Translations under genes and position numbers: made by a program
Assembly (NCBI GenBank): GCA_903870185.1
Contig: CAIQCE010000058.1
Location: forward strand, 1 to 5,276
Length of the DNA stretch: 5,276 nt
Origin: an uncultured Gammaproteobacteria bacterium
Lineage (GTDB): Bacteria; Pseudomonadota; Gammaproteobacteria; Coxiellales; Coxiellaceae
Reading direction: 5' to 3'
Part shown: positions 1-5,229 of the stretch, in pieces
Numbering within the stretch: position 1 is the stretch's first letter
How the letters are laid out: every line of letters starts with the position of its first letter
The notes under the pieces: generated by a model
Databases searched by the model: none
Told to the model about the DNA's origin: nothing
The model's input: only the letters and a program-made list of their open reading frames with translations

Positions 1-2
1 AA

Positions 3-806
3 CGAGTTCAGGTAGATTTTTTAACGCGTAAGATAGCAGAGGCGTTGAGAAACCCACAGTTTAACAATCCGGATTTAAGGGCTCTATATACTCAAGCATT
101 AGCTCGATTCAATGAGATGAATCTCCGAGGAGCGTTAGGAGAGGGTCCTATTGGATACAGAATGTTTCACCATAATTGCACAACCGTTGTACTCAAGACA
201 TTAGCGGCAGGTGGATTTCCTATTCGACATGCTGGGATATTTGATACCCCGACGGCCGTGAGGGTCTGGGCAGAGGCTCATCCCACAGAGTGTATATTAA
301 CTGCACCCATAGATTTAAAATATTTAGTACTTTCACGAGAAGTCTTTAAGCCCCACGCGGTTTTTACATTTGAGCATGCCATGCTATCCCGTTTTATTAG
401 AATTCCATCCGGGGTGATGGGGCAAACACCTACCCGAGAAGCGGCTGCGGCTATAAGAGCTCGATATGAGGCTGTCTGCCGGCTTACGGATCGTGGAGCA
501 GTGGTATCCGGCATTAATCCCTTGGCTCAAGCTCTTAGAGAGGGCGCGGCAGCTGGGAGGGTGGCGGCAGCAGGAGCTGGAATTGAAGCTGAAGCTGAAG
601 CTAAGGCTAAGGTAGTAGATGAGGTGGCGCCTAGGCCAGGTATGGCTGCTGGAGGGGTAGCTTTTGCTATAAGCTCAGCAGAGAGAGCGCCTTCTCCAGC
701 ACTTGGAGGCATAGTCAATCCTCTAGCGGGCTTTGGAGAGGGAGCAGTTGCGACCCGTTCGGATTCTGGTAACATCACGTTACCTGGGGTCACAGGGCCT
801 ACTTAA
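3..806 (+). CDS. Hypothetical protein with HHNC cysteine motif and Ala/Gly-rich tail (5' partial)
   Basis: I do not recognise this protein. The reading frame is open from the left edge; 14 codons precede the first possible start (TTG at 45), and they read as ordinary sequence with no ribosome site before the TTG. I therefore treat the gene as truncated by the window. It ends with TAA at 804-806. About 160 residues after the TTG form a globular-looking part. It contains YRMFHHNCTTVVLKTLAAGG (positions 156-215, cysteine codon 177-179), a Cys at the start of a helix after His-His-Asn, which recalls NlpC/P60-like or permuted papain-like cysteine enzymes. A conserved downstream His cannot be assigned with certainty; FKPHAVFTFEHAM offers two candidates. 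The last 85 or so residues are low complexity, rich in Ala and Gly, with an EAEAEAKAK stretch encoded by GAAGCT hexamers. No signal peptide can be judged because the start is missing. A secreted or effector-like enzyme is possible but unproven. Confidence 0.75.
   Translation, partial: RVQVDFLTRKIAEALRNPQFNNPDLRALYTQALARFNEMNLRGALGEGPIGYRMFHHNCTTVVLKTLAAGGFPIRHAGIFDTPTAVRVWAEAHPTECILTAPIDLKYLVLSREVFKPHAVFTFEHAMLSRFIRIPSGVMGQTPTREAAAAIRARYEAVCRLTDRGAVVSGINPLAQALREGAAAGRVAAAGAGIEAEAEAKAKVVDEVAPRPGMAAGGVAFAISSAERAPSPALGGIVNPLAGFGEGAVATRSDSGNITLPGVTGPT
585..614 (+). repeat. Short in-frame GAAGCT hexamer repeat
   Basis: Three exact GAAGCT units (585-602) are followed by AAGGCT and AAGGTA. They encode alternating Glu-Ala then Lys-Ala in the low-complexity tail of the first gene. 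Because the unit is six bases, copy-number change would not break the frame. It marks a tail that probably tolerates length change. Confidence 0.6.
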
Positions 807-874
807 GATGAAATAGGTCACCGGTGGTCCAGGTGTAATCAAGGGTTTAATAAGAATAAATTAATTTTGATTCA

Positions 875-880
875 AGGGGG
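875..880 (+). promoter_or_regulatory. Ribosome binding site for the TPR-like gene
   Basis: AGGGGG lies six bases before the ATG at 887. This is a strong site at good spacing, and it supports both this start and the reality of the small gene. The 80-bp gap before it (807-886) shows no convincing promoter; it includes a small CACCGGTG palindrome at 819-826. Confidence 0.7.
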
Positions 881-886
881 TGTAAT

Positions 887-1261
887 ATGCGAAGAACATT
901 TAAAGGTTTGGGTGAGGCCCTGGTCACATTTTTTACTCCTTATGCCACACTGAATAAATTACTTCAACGGGCTCAAGCGCTTGGCTCAGATGGGCGTTGG
1001 GAAGAGGCGGCTGCCTTATTAGAAAATTATAAAACGGCTCATCCTAATTCAAGTCAATATATACAAGTGGGATTGCAAAAGTTGGATGATGCTGCTTCAG
1101 CAGTGATTGATGACTTAAGTAGGTCTCGCAATTACGAGGGCATTAGCAGTTTACTGGCAAGTGCTCCGAATTTTTTCAGGAGCTCATCTGCCCTTGCGGT
1201 TGCAGAGCGAGTACTTACTGACGCAGGGATTCTACAGGCAAGCCCTGCAGTTCGAGTATAA
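887..1261 (+). CDS. Small TPR-like helical protein, probably shortened by a frameshift
   Basis: This frame encodes 124 residues starting at an ATG with a strong ribosome site. I recognise no named family. Residues 24-57 (LLQRAQALGSDGRWEEAAALL onward to HPN) fit one tetratricopeptide-type helical hairpin: small residue, Gly-x-Trp, Ala-Ala, then a Pro after the second helix. Residues 73-97 (DDLSRSRNYEGISSLLASAP) look like a second, weaker unit. TPR proteins usually act as protein-binding scaffolds; the partner here is unknown. There is no convincing signal peptide, although residues 10-20 are mildly hydrophobic. The final residues after the T6 tract (1171-1176) stop looking repeat-like, while the +1 frame continues with a third TPR-like segment up to the ftsQ start. 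The encoded protein may therefore really be about 155 residues. Its place directly before ftsQ suggests co-transcription with the division genes, which does not by itself show a division role. Confidence 0.6.
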   Translation: MRRTFKGLGEALVTFFTPYATLNKLLQRAQALGSDGRWEEAAALLENYKTAHPNSSQYIQVGLQKLDDAASAVIDDLSRSRNYEGISSLLASAPNFFRSSSALAVAERVLTDAGILQASPAVRV

Positions 1262-1355
1262 GGCCGTCATCATTGATGTAATTTCAAATTTACTTTCTAT
1301 GACGAAGATTCTAGGTTGTGAGCTGCAAGGATCGAATAGCAGGGATGCAAAATGA
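1161..1355 (+). other. Alternate-frame continuation of the TPR-like gene, overlapping ftsQ start by ATGA
   Basis: This frame is one base on from the 887 frame and stays open to TGA at 1353-1355, which overlaps the ftsQ ATG (1352-1354). Its product includes LLTQGFYRQALQFEYKAVI, a good TPR-like helix pair with the Gly-x-Tyr-x-x-Ala-Leu pattern. It has no ribosome site of its own at the GTG at 1161. Skipping one T in the T6 run at 1171-1176 joins it to the upstream frame as one 155-residue protein without further stops. It is best read as the true 3' part of that gene, separated by a natural indel, a sequencing error or recoding. The last 25 or so residues are not recognised. Confidence 0.45.
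1341..1345 (+). promoter_or_regulatory. Ribosome binding site for ftsQ
   Basis: AGGGA sits six bases before the ftsQ ATG at 1352. This fixes the start at 1352 rather than at the internal ATG at 1376, which is preceded only by an A-rich run. Confidence 0.65.
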
Positions 1356-2113
1356 ATCGATCTAAAAAAAAATACATGCCGCGTCATCAGGCCCCCAAAA
1401 CTGATTGGTGGGAGTTTGCTCGAGTGGTTTTTCAAACCGTATCCTGGGGGGCTCTTTTCTTAGTTCTTGGGTTCGGCGGATATGTATTTTGGTTAAAAAT
1501 GCATGATCCTAATTGGATGCCAATTAAACATGTCGTGATTGTGGCCACTGGTTCTCATATCCCTCGTGAAACGCTTCAAAAAACAGTCGATGCTGATTTG
1601 AAAGGTGGGTTTTTCAGCCTGGATAAATACTCCATGCGCCAAGATTTGATGCGGCTTCCTTGGGTGGATGATGTTTCTATTCGGCGAGTTTGGCCCTCAG
1701 AGCTTCATATTCGTATCGATGAGCAAGTGCCTGTGGCTCAATGGGGCGATCATAGTCTTATCAATAAAAGGTCCGAGATTTTTTCCCCGCCACTCGACAG
1801 TCTTCCCCCTGGGTTGCCTCGGCTTTCGGGTCCTGATGCCAGTGAGGAAATGATTTGGGAGCAATATCAATCCTGGTCTCTGCTTTTAAAGCCCTTGGAT
1901 CTTAAAATTATCAGCTTGAATTTGAATTCACGACATTCCTGGAATTTAGAGCTTAGTAATGGCATTCGATTAGTTCTTGGGCGGGTTGATGTGGATGTGC
2001 GATTTAAGCGTTTTATTAAGCTTTATCCCACGCTATTTTCCCCCAAGGCTTCTCAAATACGGCGCATTGATCTTCGGTATCCTAATGGGATATCGGTGCA
2101 GTATCGTTCTTAA
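1352..2113 (+). CDS. ftsQ: Cell division protein FtsQ
   Basis: FtsQ is a bitopic inner-membrane divisome protein. It forms a complex with FtsB and FtsL and connects early ring proteins to the septal peptidoglycan synthases. The 253 residues (E. coli has 276) show the family layout. A basic cytoplasmic tail (NRSKKKYMPRHQ) comes first. One transmembrane helix spans about residues 24-48. A periplasmic POTRA domain covers about 56-127, with MPIKHVVIVATGSHIP, the GGFFSLD segment, and LPWVDDVSIRRVWPSELHI followed by the EQVPVAQWG strand. A beta domain ends in NGIRLVLGR and IDLRYPNGISVQYR. The start is set by AGGGA six bases upstream and overlaps the stop of the alternate upstream frame by ATGA, suggesting translational coupling. 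In most gammaproteobacteria ftsA follows at once; here a 537-bp spacer separates it. No truncation is seen. Confidence 0.95.
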   Translation: MNRSKKKYMPRHQAPKTDWWEFARVVFQTVSWGALFLVLGFGGYVFWLKMHDPNWMPIKHVVIVATGSHIPRETLQKTVDADLKGGFFSLDKYSMRQDLMRLPWVDDVSIRRVWPSELHIRIDEQVPVAQWGDHSLINKRSEIFSPPLDSLPPGLPRLSGPDASEEMIWEQYQSWSLLLKPLDLKIISLNLNSRHSWNLELSNGIRLVLGRVDVDVRFKRFIKLYPTLFSPKASQIRRIDLRYPNGISVQYRS

Positions 2114-2142
2114 GCATCGCCCTGTGGCTTGTTATATATATT

Positions 2143-2179
2143 GCATAGGTCGGTGCTAAGTCCTGCATGAGCACTATGC
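2143..2179 (+). other. Possible hairpin after ftsQ
   Basis: GTGCT (2153-2157) can pair with AGCAC (2170-2174) across a 12-base loop. GCATA (2143-2147) can pair with TATGC (2175-2179), leaving a five-base bulge on the left side. No T-run follows, so this is not a classical rho-independent terminator. It could be chance, or a structured end of the ftsQ message. Confidence 0.25.
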
Positions 2180-2245
2180 GGAAATATTTGATGTGCTTAA
2201 TACAGAGCGAGCCCGACAATCCCGTTGTTTTGTGGTCTTTGTTGG

Positions 2246-2298
2246 GCCGTGCTGTGCCGTGCTGTGCCGTGCCGTGCTGTGCTGTGCTGTGCTGTGCC
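2246..2298. repeat. Pentanucleotide tandem repeat (GCYGT)10
   Basis: Ten contiguous five-base units run from 2246 to 2295, each GCCGT or GCTGT in the order C-T-C-T-C-C-T-T-T-T at the third base, followed by a partial GCC. The only variable base is the C/T transition, and the last four units are identical, as expected from recent slippage expansion. The tract lies in non-coding DNA between two division genes. Its high local GC contrasts with the AT-rich DNA that follows. It is a natural variable-number locus. Confidence 0.9.
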
Positions 2299-2330
2299 TA
2301 GAACTAACCTGTATTAACCCACGCCCGTCG

Positions 2331-2351
2331 TCCCGCGGCTTGTCCGCGGGA
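2331..2351. repeat. GC-rich palindromic repeat element
   Basis: TCCCGCGG (2331-2338) and CCGCGGGA (2344-2351) form a perfect eight-base-pair stem around the loop CTTGT. The surrounding context, GTCGTCCC before and GGGATCCA after, matches the style of dispersed palindromic repeats I know from Rickettsia and other host-associated bacteria (CGTCATCCCGCGG...GGGATCCA type). Membership of a dispersed family is inferred from memory, since only one copy lies in the window. The stem lacks a following T-run on the plus strand, so it is not an obvious terminator for ftsQ, although such a stem could still stall transcription or protect RNA ends. Confidence 0.7.
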
Positions 2352-2528
2352 TCCATTCTAGATGCAAAAAAAGCCTCAATTCTTCACGTTTTTAATTATA
2401 TATAAAGTACAGTTTATTGATTAAATAATGATTTTAATAAAAAATATCTGATTAATTTATGATCAATTGTGCAGCTAAAAGCTATTTTTCAGTGATTCTT
2501 CCTTAAAGTTTTTTTCAGATTTTAATAG

Positions 2529-2542
2529 AGATCTTAAGATCT
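2529..2542. promoter_or_regulatory. Perfect 14-bp palindrome upstream of ftsA, possible operator
   Basis: AGATCTTAAGATCT is exactly self-complementary. It ends six bases before the candidate -10 element TATACT and so would occupy the -35/spacer region. That position is typical of a repressor or activator site, but no regulator is identified. Confidence 0.35.
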
Positions 2543-2548
2543 TTGCCT

Positions 2549-2554
2549 TATACT
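2549..2554 (+). promoter_or_regulatory. Candidate -10 element of an ftsA promoter
   Basis: TATACT differs from the sigma-70 consensus TATAAT at one base. No good -35 hexamer lies 16-18 bases upstream (TAGAGA or similar), so an activator or weak promoter would be needed. Transcription from here would give a leader of roughly 90 bases before the ftsA ATG. An independent ftsA promoter is plausible because ftsQ ends 537 bp upstream. Confidence 0.35.
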
Positions 2555-2632
2555 GATGATTTAATTAAGTTTGTTCTTTGAGTATGAGCTTTTGGCCACT
2601 GTTTCAGGAGTGTTTGCGAGGGAGTGACTCAC

Positions 2633-2638
2633 AGGGAG
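2633..2638 (+). promoter_or_regulatory. Likely ribosome binding site for ftsA
   Basis: AGGGAG ends 12 bases before the ATG at 2651, somewhat further than usual. The alternative GTG start at 2624 has GAGGGA directly against it (no spacing) and AGGAG 13 bases away. Neither start has an ideal site. Homology at the protein N-terminus favours 2651. Confidence 0.4.
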
Positions 2639-2650
2639 ATCGTAGCGGTT

Positions 2651-3880
2651 ATGTCCAAAAAACCAGATAGAAACCTAATAGTGGCGTTAGATATAGGCAC
2701 GAGCAAAATCGCAGCATTAGTGGGCGAGGTCAGTGCTGATGGAGAAATCCAAGTCATTGGTTTTGGAACACATCCCTCCTATGGTTTAAAGCGTGGGGTC
2801 GTAATCAATATTGAATCGACTGTACAATCTATTCAGCGAGCTTTAGAAGAAGCAGAGCTGATGGCAGGTTGTCAAATTCATTCAGCTTATACCGGTATCG
2901 CCGGTAGTCATATTCGAAGTTTAAATTCACATGGGATTGTCGCGATTCGTGATCGAGAAGTCACTCAAGCCGATATCGATAGGGTGATCGATGCAGCTAA
3001 GGCTGTCGCTATTCCAGCTGATCAAAAAATCCTTCATATCCTTCCTCAAGAATTTATCATCGATGCTCAAGAGGGCGTGCGTGAGCCTATTGGCATGTCA
3101 GGTGTACGTTTAGAATCCAAAGTTCATATAGTAACCGGCGCAGTGAGTGCAGCACAAAATATCACTAAATGTGTTCAACGTTGTGGGCTGACTGTGAATG
3201 ATGTGGTTTTAGAACAATTAGCGTCGAGTTATGCCGTGCTATCCGAAGATGAAAAAGATTTAGGTGTTTGTATGATTGATATCGGGGGTGGTACTACTGA
3301 TATTGCAATTTTCACCGAGGGTTCAATTCGCCATACAGCTGTGATTCCTATTGCGGGTGACCACGTAACAAATGATGTCGCCGTCGCTTTGCGTACACCG
3401 ACTCAATCAGCGGAGCAAATCAAAATTAATTATGCATCGGTTCTTCCTAATGAGGTTGATCCAGAGCAGATGATTCAAGTGCCTAATATGGCCAAGCGTG
3501 CGCCCAAGATGATATCGAAGCGAGCATTAGCTCAAGTGGTAGCGGCTCGATATGAAGAATTGTTCGCTTTGGTGCTGACAGAATTGCGTCGAAGTGGTTT
3601 TGAGGATTTAATTACTGCCGGTATAGTGCTAACGGGTGGAGCTTCGGGTGTAGAAGGTGGCGTAGAATTGGCGGAATCAATATTCCAGATGCCAGTACGA
3701 TTAGGATTGCCTCAGCATGTCGGTGGTTTATCCGATGTTCGTGAGAGCCCCAGTTTTGCAACAGGGATTGGTTTGTTGCTTTATGGCCAGCATCATCAGC
3801 AGGATCAAACATTAGCTAATGATTCCAGCATCAAAAATTTATGGGCGAAAATGAAGTCTTGGTTTAACGGTAGTTTTTAA
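2651..3880 (+). CDS. ftsA: Cell division protein FtsA, actin-like Z-ring membrane anchor
   Basis: FtsA is an actin-family ATPase fold protein. It binds the FtsZ C-terminal tail, anchors Z-ring filaments to the inner membrane and recruits later divisome proteins. From ATG 2651 it has 409 residues (E. coli 420). The ATP-binding motifs are all visible: phosphate 1 ALDIGTSKIAALVGE (D14, G16, T17), phosphate 2 MIDIGGGTTDIAIF (D210, G212-G214, D217), and the adenosine motif VLTGGASGVEG (about 327-336). The FtsA-specific 1C domain replaces the actin 1B domain at about residues 85-163. Residues 394-409 (IKNLWAKMKSWFNGSF) form the amphipathic membrane-targeting helix, with W398, W404 and F405 on its apolar side. 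I chose ATG 2651 over GTG 2624 because SKKPDRNLIVALDIGTSK aligns with the usual FtsA N-terminus; the nine extra residues do not. ftsZ follows after 85 bp. The gene is intact. Confidence 0.96.
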   Translation: MSKKPDRNLIVALDIGTSKIAALVGEVSADGEIQVIGFGTHPSYGLKRGVVINIESTVQSIQRALEEAELMAGCQIHSAYTGIAGSHIRSLNSHGIVAIRDREVTQADIDRVIDAAKAVAIPADQKILHILPQEFIIDAQEGVREPIGMSGVRLESKVHIVTGAVSAAQNITKCVQRCGLTVNDVVLEQLASSYAVLSEDEKDLGVCMIDIGGGTTDIAIFTEGSIRHTAVIPIAGDHVTNDVAVALRTPTQSAEQIKINYASVLPNEVDPEQMIQVPNMAKRAPKMISKRALAQVVAARYEELFALVLTELRRSGFEDLITAGIVLTGGASGVEGGVELAESIFQMPVRLGLPQHVGGLSDVRESPSFATGIGLLLYGQHHQQDQTLANDSSIKNLWAKMKSWFNGSF

Positions 3881-3905
3881 TAAGTAAAATAACTAAAAAG
3901 AGCAG

Positions 3906-3938
3906 TTTTGTGGCAGATGCCAAAAAATAACTTTTTTT
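3906..3938 (+). other. Weak hairpin and T-run between ftsA and ftsZ
   Basis: TTTTGTGGC (3906-3914) can pair with GCCAAAAAA (3919-3927) around the loop AGAT, with one mismatch in the stem. A seven-T run follows at 3932-3938 after four other bases. The GC core is only four pairs, so this is at best a leaky terminator or attenuator. ftsZ is normally highly expressed, partly by read-through from ftsA, so full termination here is unlikely. No convincing promoter is seen in the 85-bp gap. Confidence 0.25.
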
Positions 3939-3965
3939 AAAAAACACTAAAATGAGGTAAGAAAA

Positions 3966-5150
3966 ATGTTCGAATTAGGCGACAGTTCTCCACACAACGC
4001 ACAGATCAAAGTGATTGGTATCGGCGGTGGCGGTGGTAATGCAATTGAGCACATGATTCAAGAAAATATCGAAGGAGTCGAATTCATCTGTGCCAACACG
4101 GATGCACAGGCACTGAATCGCTCCAGCGCGAAGAGTATTATGCAGCTTGGTGAAGAAATCACTAAAGGATTAGGTGCTGGCGCAGATCCTGATATCGGTC
4201 GAAAGGCAGCTGAAGAAAATATGGATCATATCCGTGAATTGCTTCAAGGAACCGATATGGTGTTCTTAACTGCAGGTATGGGGGGCGGTACCGGAACGGG
4301 AGCGGCACCTATAGTGGCTCAGATTGCTAAAGAATTGGGAATCTTAACCGTGGCTATCGTCACCAAGCCCTTTGCCTTTGAAGGCAAGAAGCGAATGATG
4401 GTGGCGGAAGAGGGTATCCGAGGTCTTGCTAAGTATGTGGATTCCTTAATCACGATCCCGAATAACAAATTATTGAGTGTGTTAGGGAAAAATATCAGTT
4501 TAATCAATGCATTCAAGGCGGCCAATAATGTCTTGCTGGGCGCTGTACAAGGTATTGCAGATCTCATCACACGCCCGGGGTTGATTAACGTAGACTTTGC
4601 AGACGTTCGAACCGTTATGTCCGAAATGGGTATGGCGATGATGGGGACGGGTGTTAGCCGAGGGGAAAATCGAGCTCGTGAGGCGGCAGAGGCCGCAATC
4701 AGCAGCCCCCTATTGGAAGACGTGGATTTCTCAGGGGCTCGTGGAGTCTTGGTCAATATCACGGCAGGATTGGATATGTCGATTGGTGAGTTTGAGGCTG
4801 TGGGCGATGCGATTAAATCCTTTACCTCTGAAAATGCGACGGTGGTGGTTGGAACGGTAATTGACCCTGAAATGACAGATGAATTGCGAGTGACAGTTGT
4901 AGTAACAGGGCTTGGAAGACCCGGTACGACGACGGGAACGGCCTCTGATGCCCCTAGCAGTTCTGCTCAAATCTTGAAAAGCACGAAAAGTGACGGAACT
5001 TTAGACTATAATCAATTAGACAGACCGACTTATATGCGGAATGACAAAACCCGCGCTAGAGCGCCGGAAGCTGAAGAAGGGATTCGGGACAAGGATATCG
5101 AGTATTTCGATATTCCCGCTTTCTTGAGGCGCCAAGAGGATGATGAATAG
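3966..5150 (+). CDS. ftsZ: Cell division protein FtsZ, tubulin-like GTPase
   Basis: FtsZ is the GTP-dependent polymer-forming protein of the Z ring and sets the site of septation. The 394 residues (E. coli 383) are complete. A GTP-binding domain starts with IKVIGIGGGGGNAIEHM (14-30) and carries the tubulin signature GGGTGTG at 106-112. The central helix leads to the T7 synergy loop NVDFADVRTVM (208-218), whose D210 and D213 complete the active site of the neighbouring subunit. The GTPase-activating domain spans about 225-318. A Ser/Thr/Ala-rich variable linker follows, about 319-375. The C-terminal peptide YFDIPAFLRRQ (380-390) is the docking site for FtsA and ZipA. It ends EDDE, an acidic variable tail where many relatives have basic residues. 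AGG at 3955-3957 is eight bases before the ATG. All catalytic motifs are present. Confidence 0.98.
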   Translation: MFELGDSSPHNAQIKVIGIGGGGGNAIEHMIQENIEGVEFICANTDAQALNRSSAKSIMQLGEEITKGLGAGADPDIGRKAAEENMDHIRELLQGTDMVFLTAGMGGGTGTGAAPIVAQIAKELGILTVAIVTKPFAFEGKKRMMVAEEGIRGLAKYVDSLITIPNNKLLSVLGKNISLINAFKAANNVLLGAVQGIADLITRPGLINVDFADVRTVMSEMGMAMMGTGVSRGENRAREAAEAAISSPLLEDVDFSGARGVLVNITAGLDMSIGEFEAVGDAIKSFTSENATVVVGTVIDPEMTDELRVTVVVTGLGRPGTTTGTASDAPSSSAQILKSTKSDGTLDYNQLDRPTYMRNDKTRARAPEAEEGIRDKDIEYFDIPAFLRRQEDDE

Positions 5151-5217
5151 AGCAGGGCTCCCGCATCAAAATTTGAACAAAAGTTAGGATTCGTCAATAC
5201 TCTATGATTTTTAAATC

Positions 5218-5223
5218 AGGGGG
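5218..5223 (+). promoter_or_regulatory. Ribosome binding site for the gene after ftsZ
   Basis: AGGGGG lies six bases before the ATG at 5230 and directly against an in-frame ATG at 5224. Spacing favours 5230 as the real start. A similar strong AGGGGG site precedes the TPR-like gene at 887. Confidence 0.5.
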
Positions 5224-5229
5224 ATGCTG

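Larger units (their letters stand above)
2114..2650. other. Long repeat-bearing spacer between ftsQ and ftsA
   Basis: No convincing gene is present in these 537 bases. From left to right it holds a possible hairpin with a short coding-like fragment (2143-2245), a pentanucleotide tandem repeat (2246-2298), a GC-rich palindromic repeat (2331-2351), an AT-rich stretch (about 2390-2530), a perfect palindrome (2529-2542) and a candidate -10 element (2549-2554). Small open frames across the tandem repeat exist on both strands, but they consist of repeat translation (Cys/Ala/Val/Leu on one strand, His/Ser/Thr/Ala/Gln on the other). The unit of five bases is not a codon multiple, so I reject them as genes. 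The spacer looks like inserted repeat DNA followed by an ftsA regulatory region. Confidence 0.75.

Noticed and set aside
278..793. Minus-strand open frames opposite the first gene
   Set aside because: They are shadows of the Ala/Gly-rich plus-strand gene and contain no plausible motif.
1273..1300. TTGATG / TTCTAT as a promoter for ftsQ
   Set aside because: The -10 matches consensus at only three of six positions, and the stretch is probably coding in the frame-corrected TPR-like gene.
2246..2351. CRISPR array
   Set aside because: The repeats are five-base tandem units without spacers, and the palindrome occurs only once.
2174..2405. Open frames on both strands across the GCYGT array (60-70 residues)
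   Set aside because: They are mostly translations of a five-base repeat and a palindromic element, with no ribosome site or recognisable domain.
2473..2489. AGCT-AAA-AGCT inverted repeat followed by ATTTTTC as a terminator
   Set aside because: The stem is only four base pairs with a three-base loop, too weak for a rho-independent terminator.
4319..4762. 147-residue open frame on the minus strand inside ftsZ
   Set aside because: It lies wholly within the intact ftsZ gene, shows no recognisable domain, and is explained by codon bias of the real gene.
5151..5229. Terminator after ftsZ (GGGCTCCC)
   Set aside because: The inverted repeat has only a two-base centre and no T-run follows directly.
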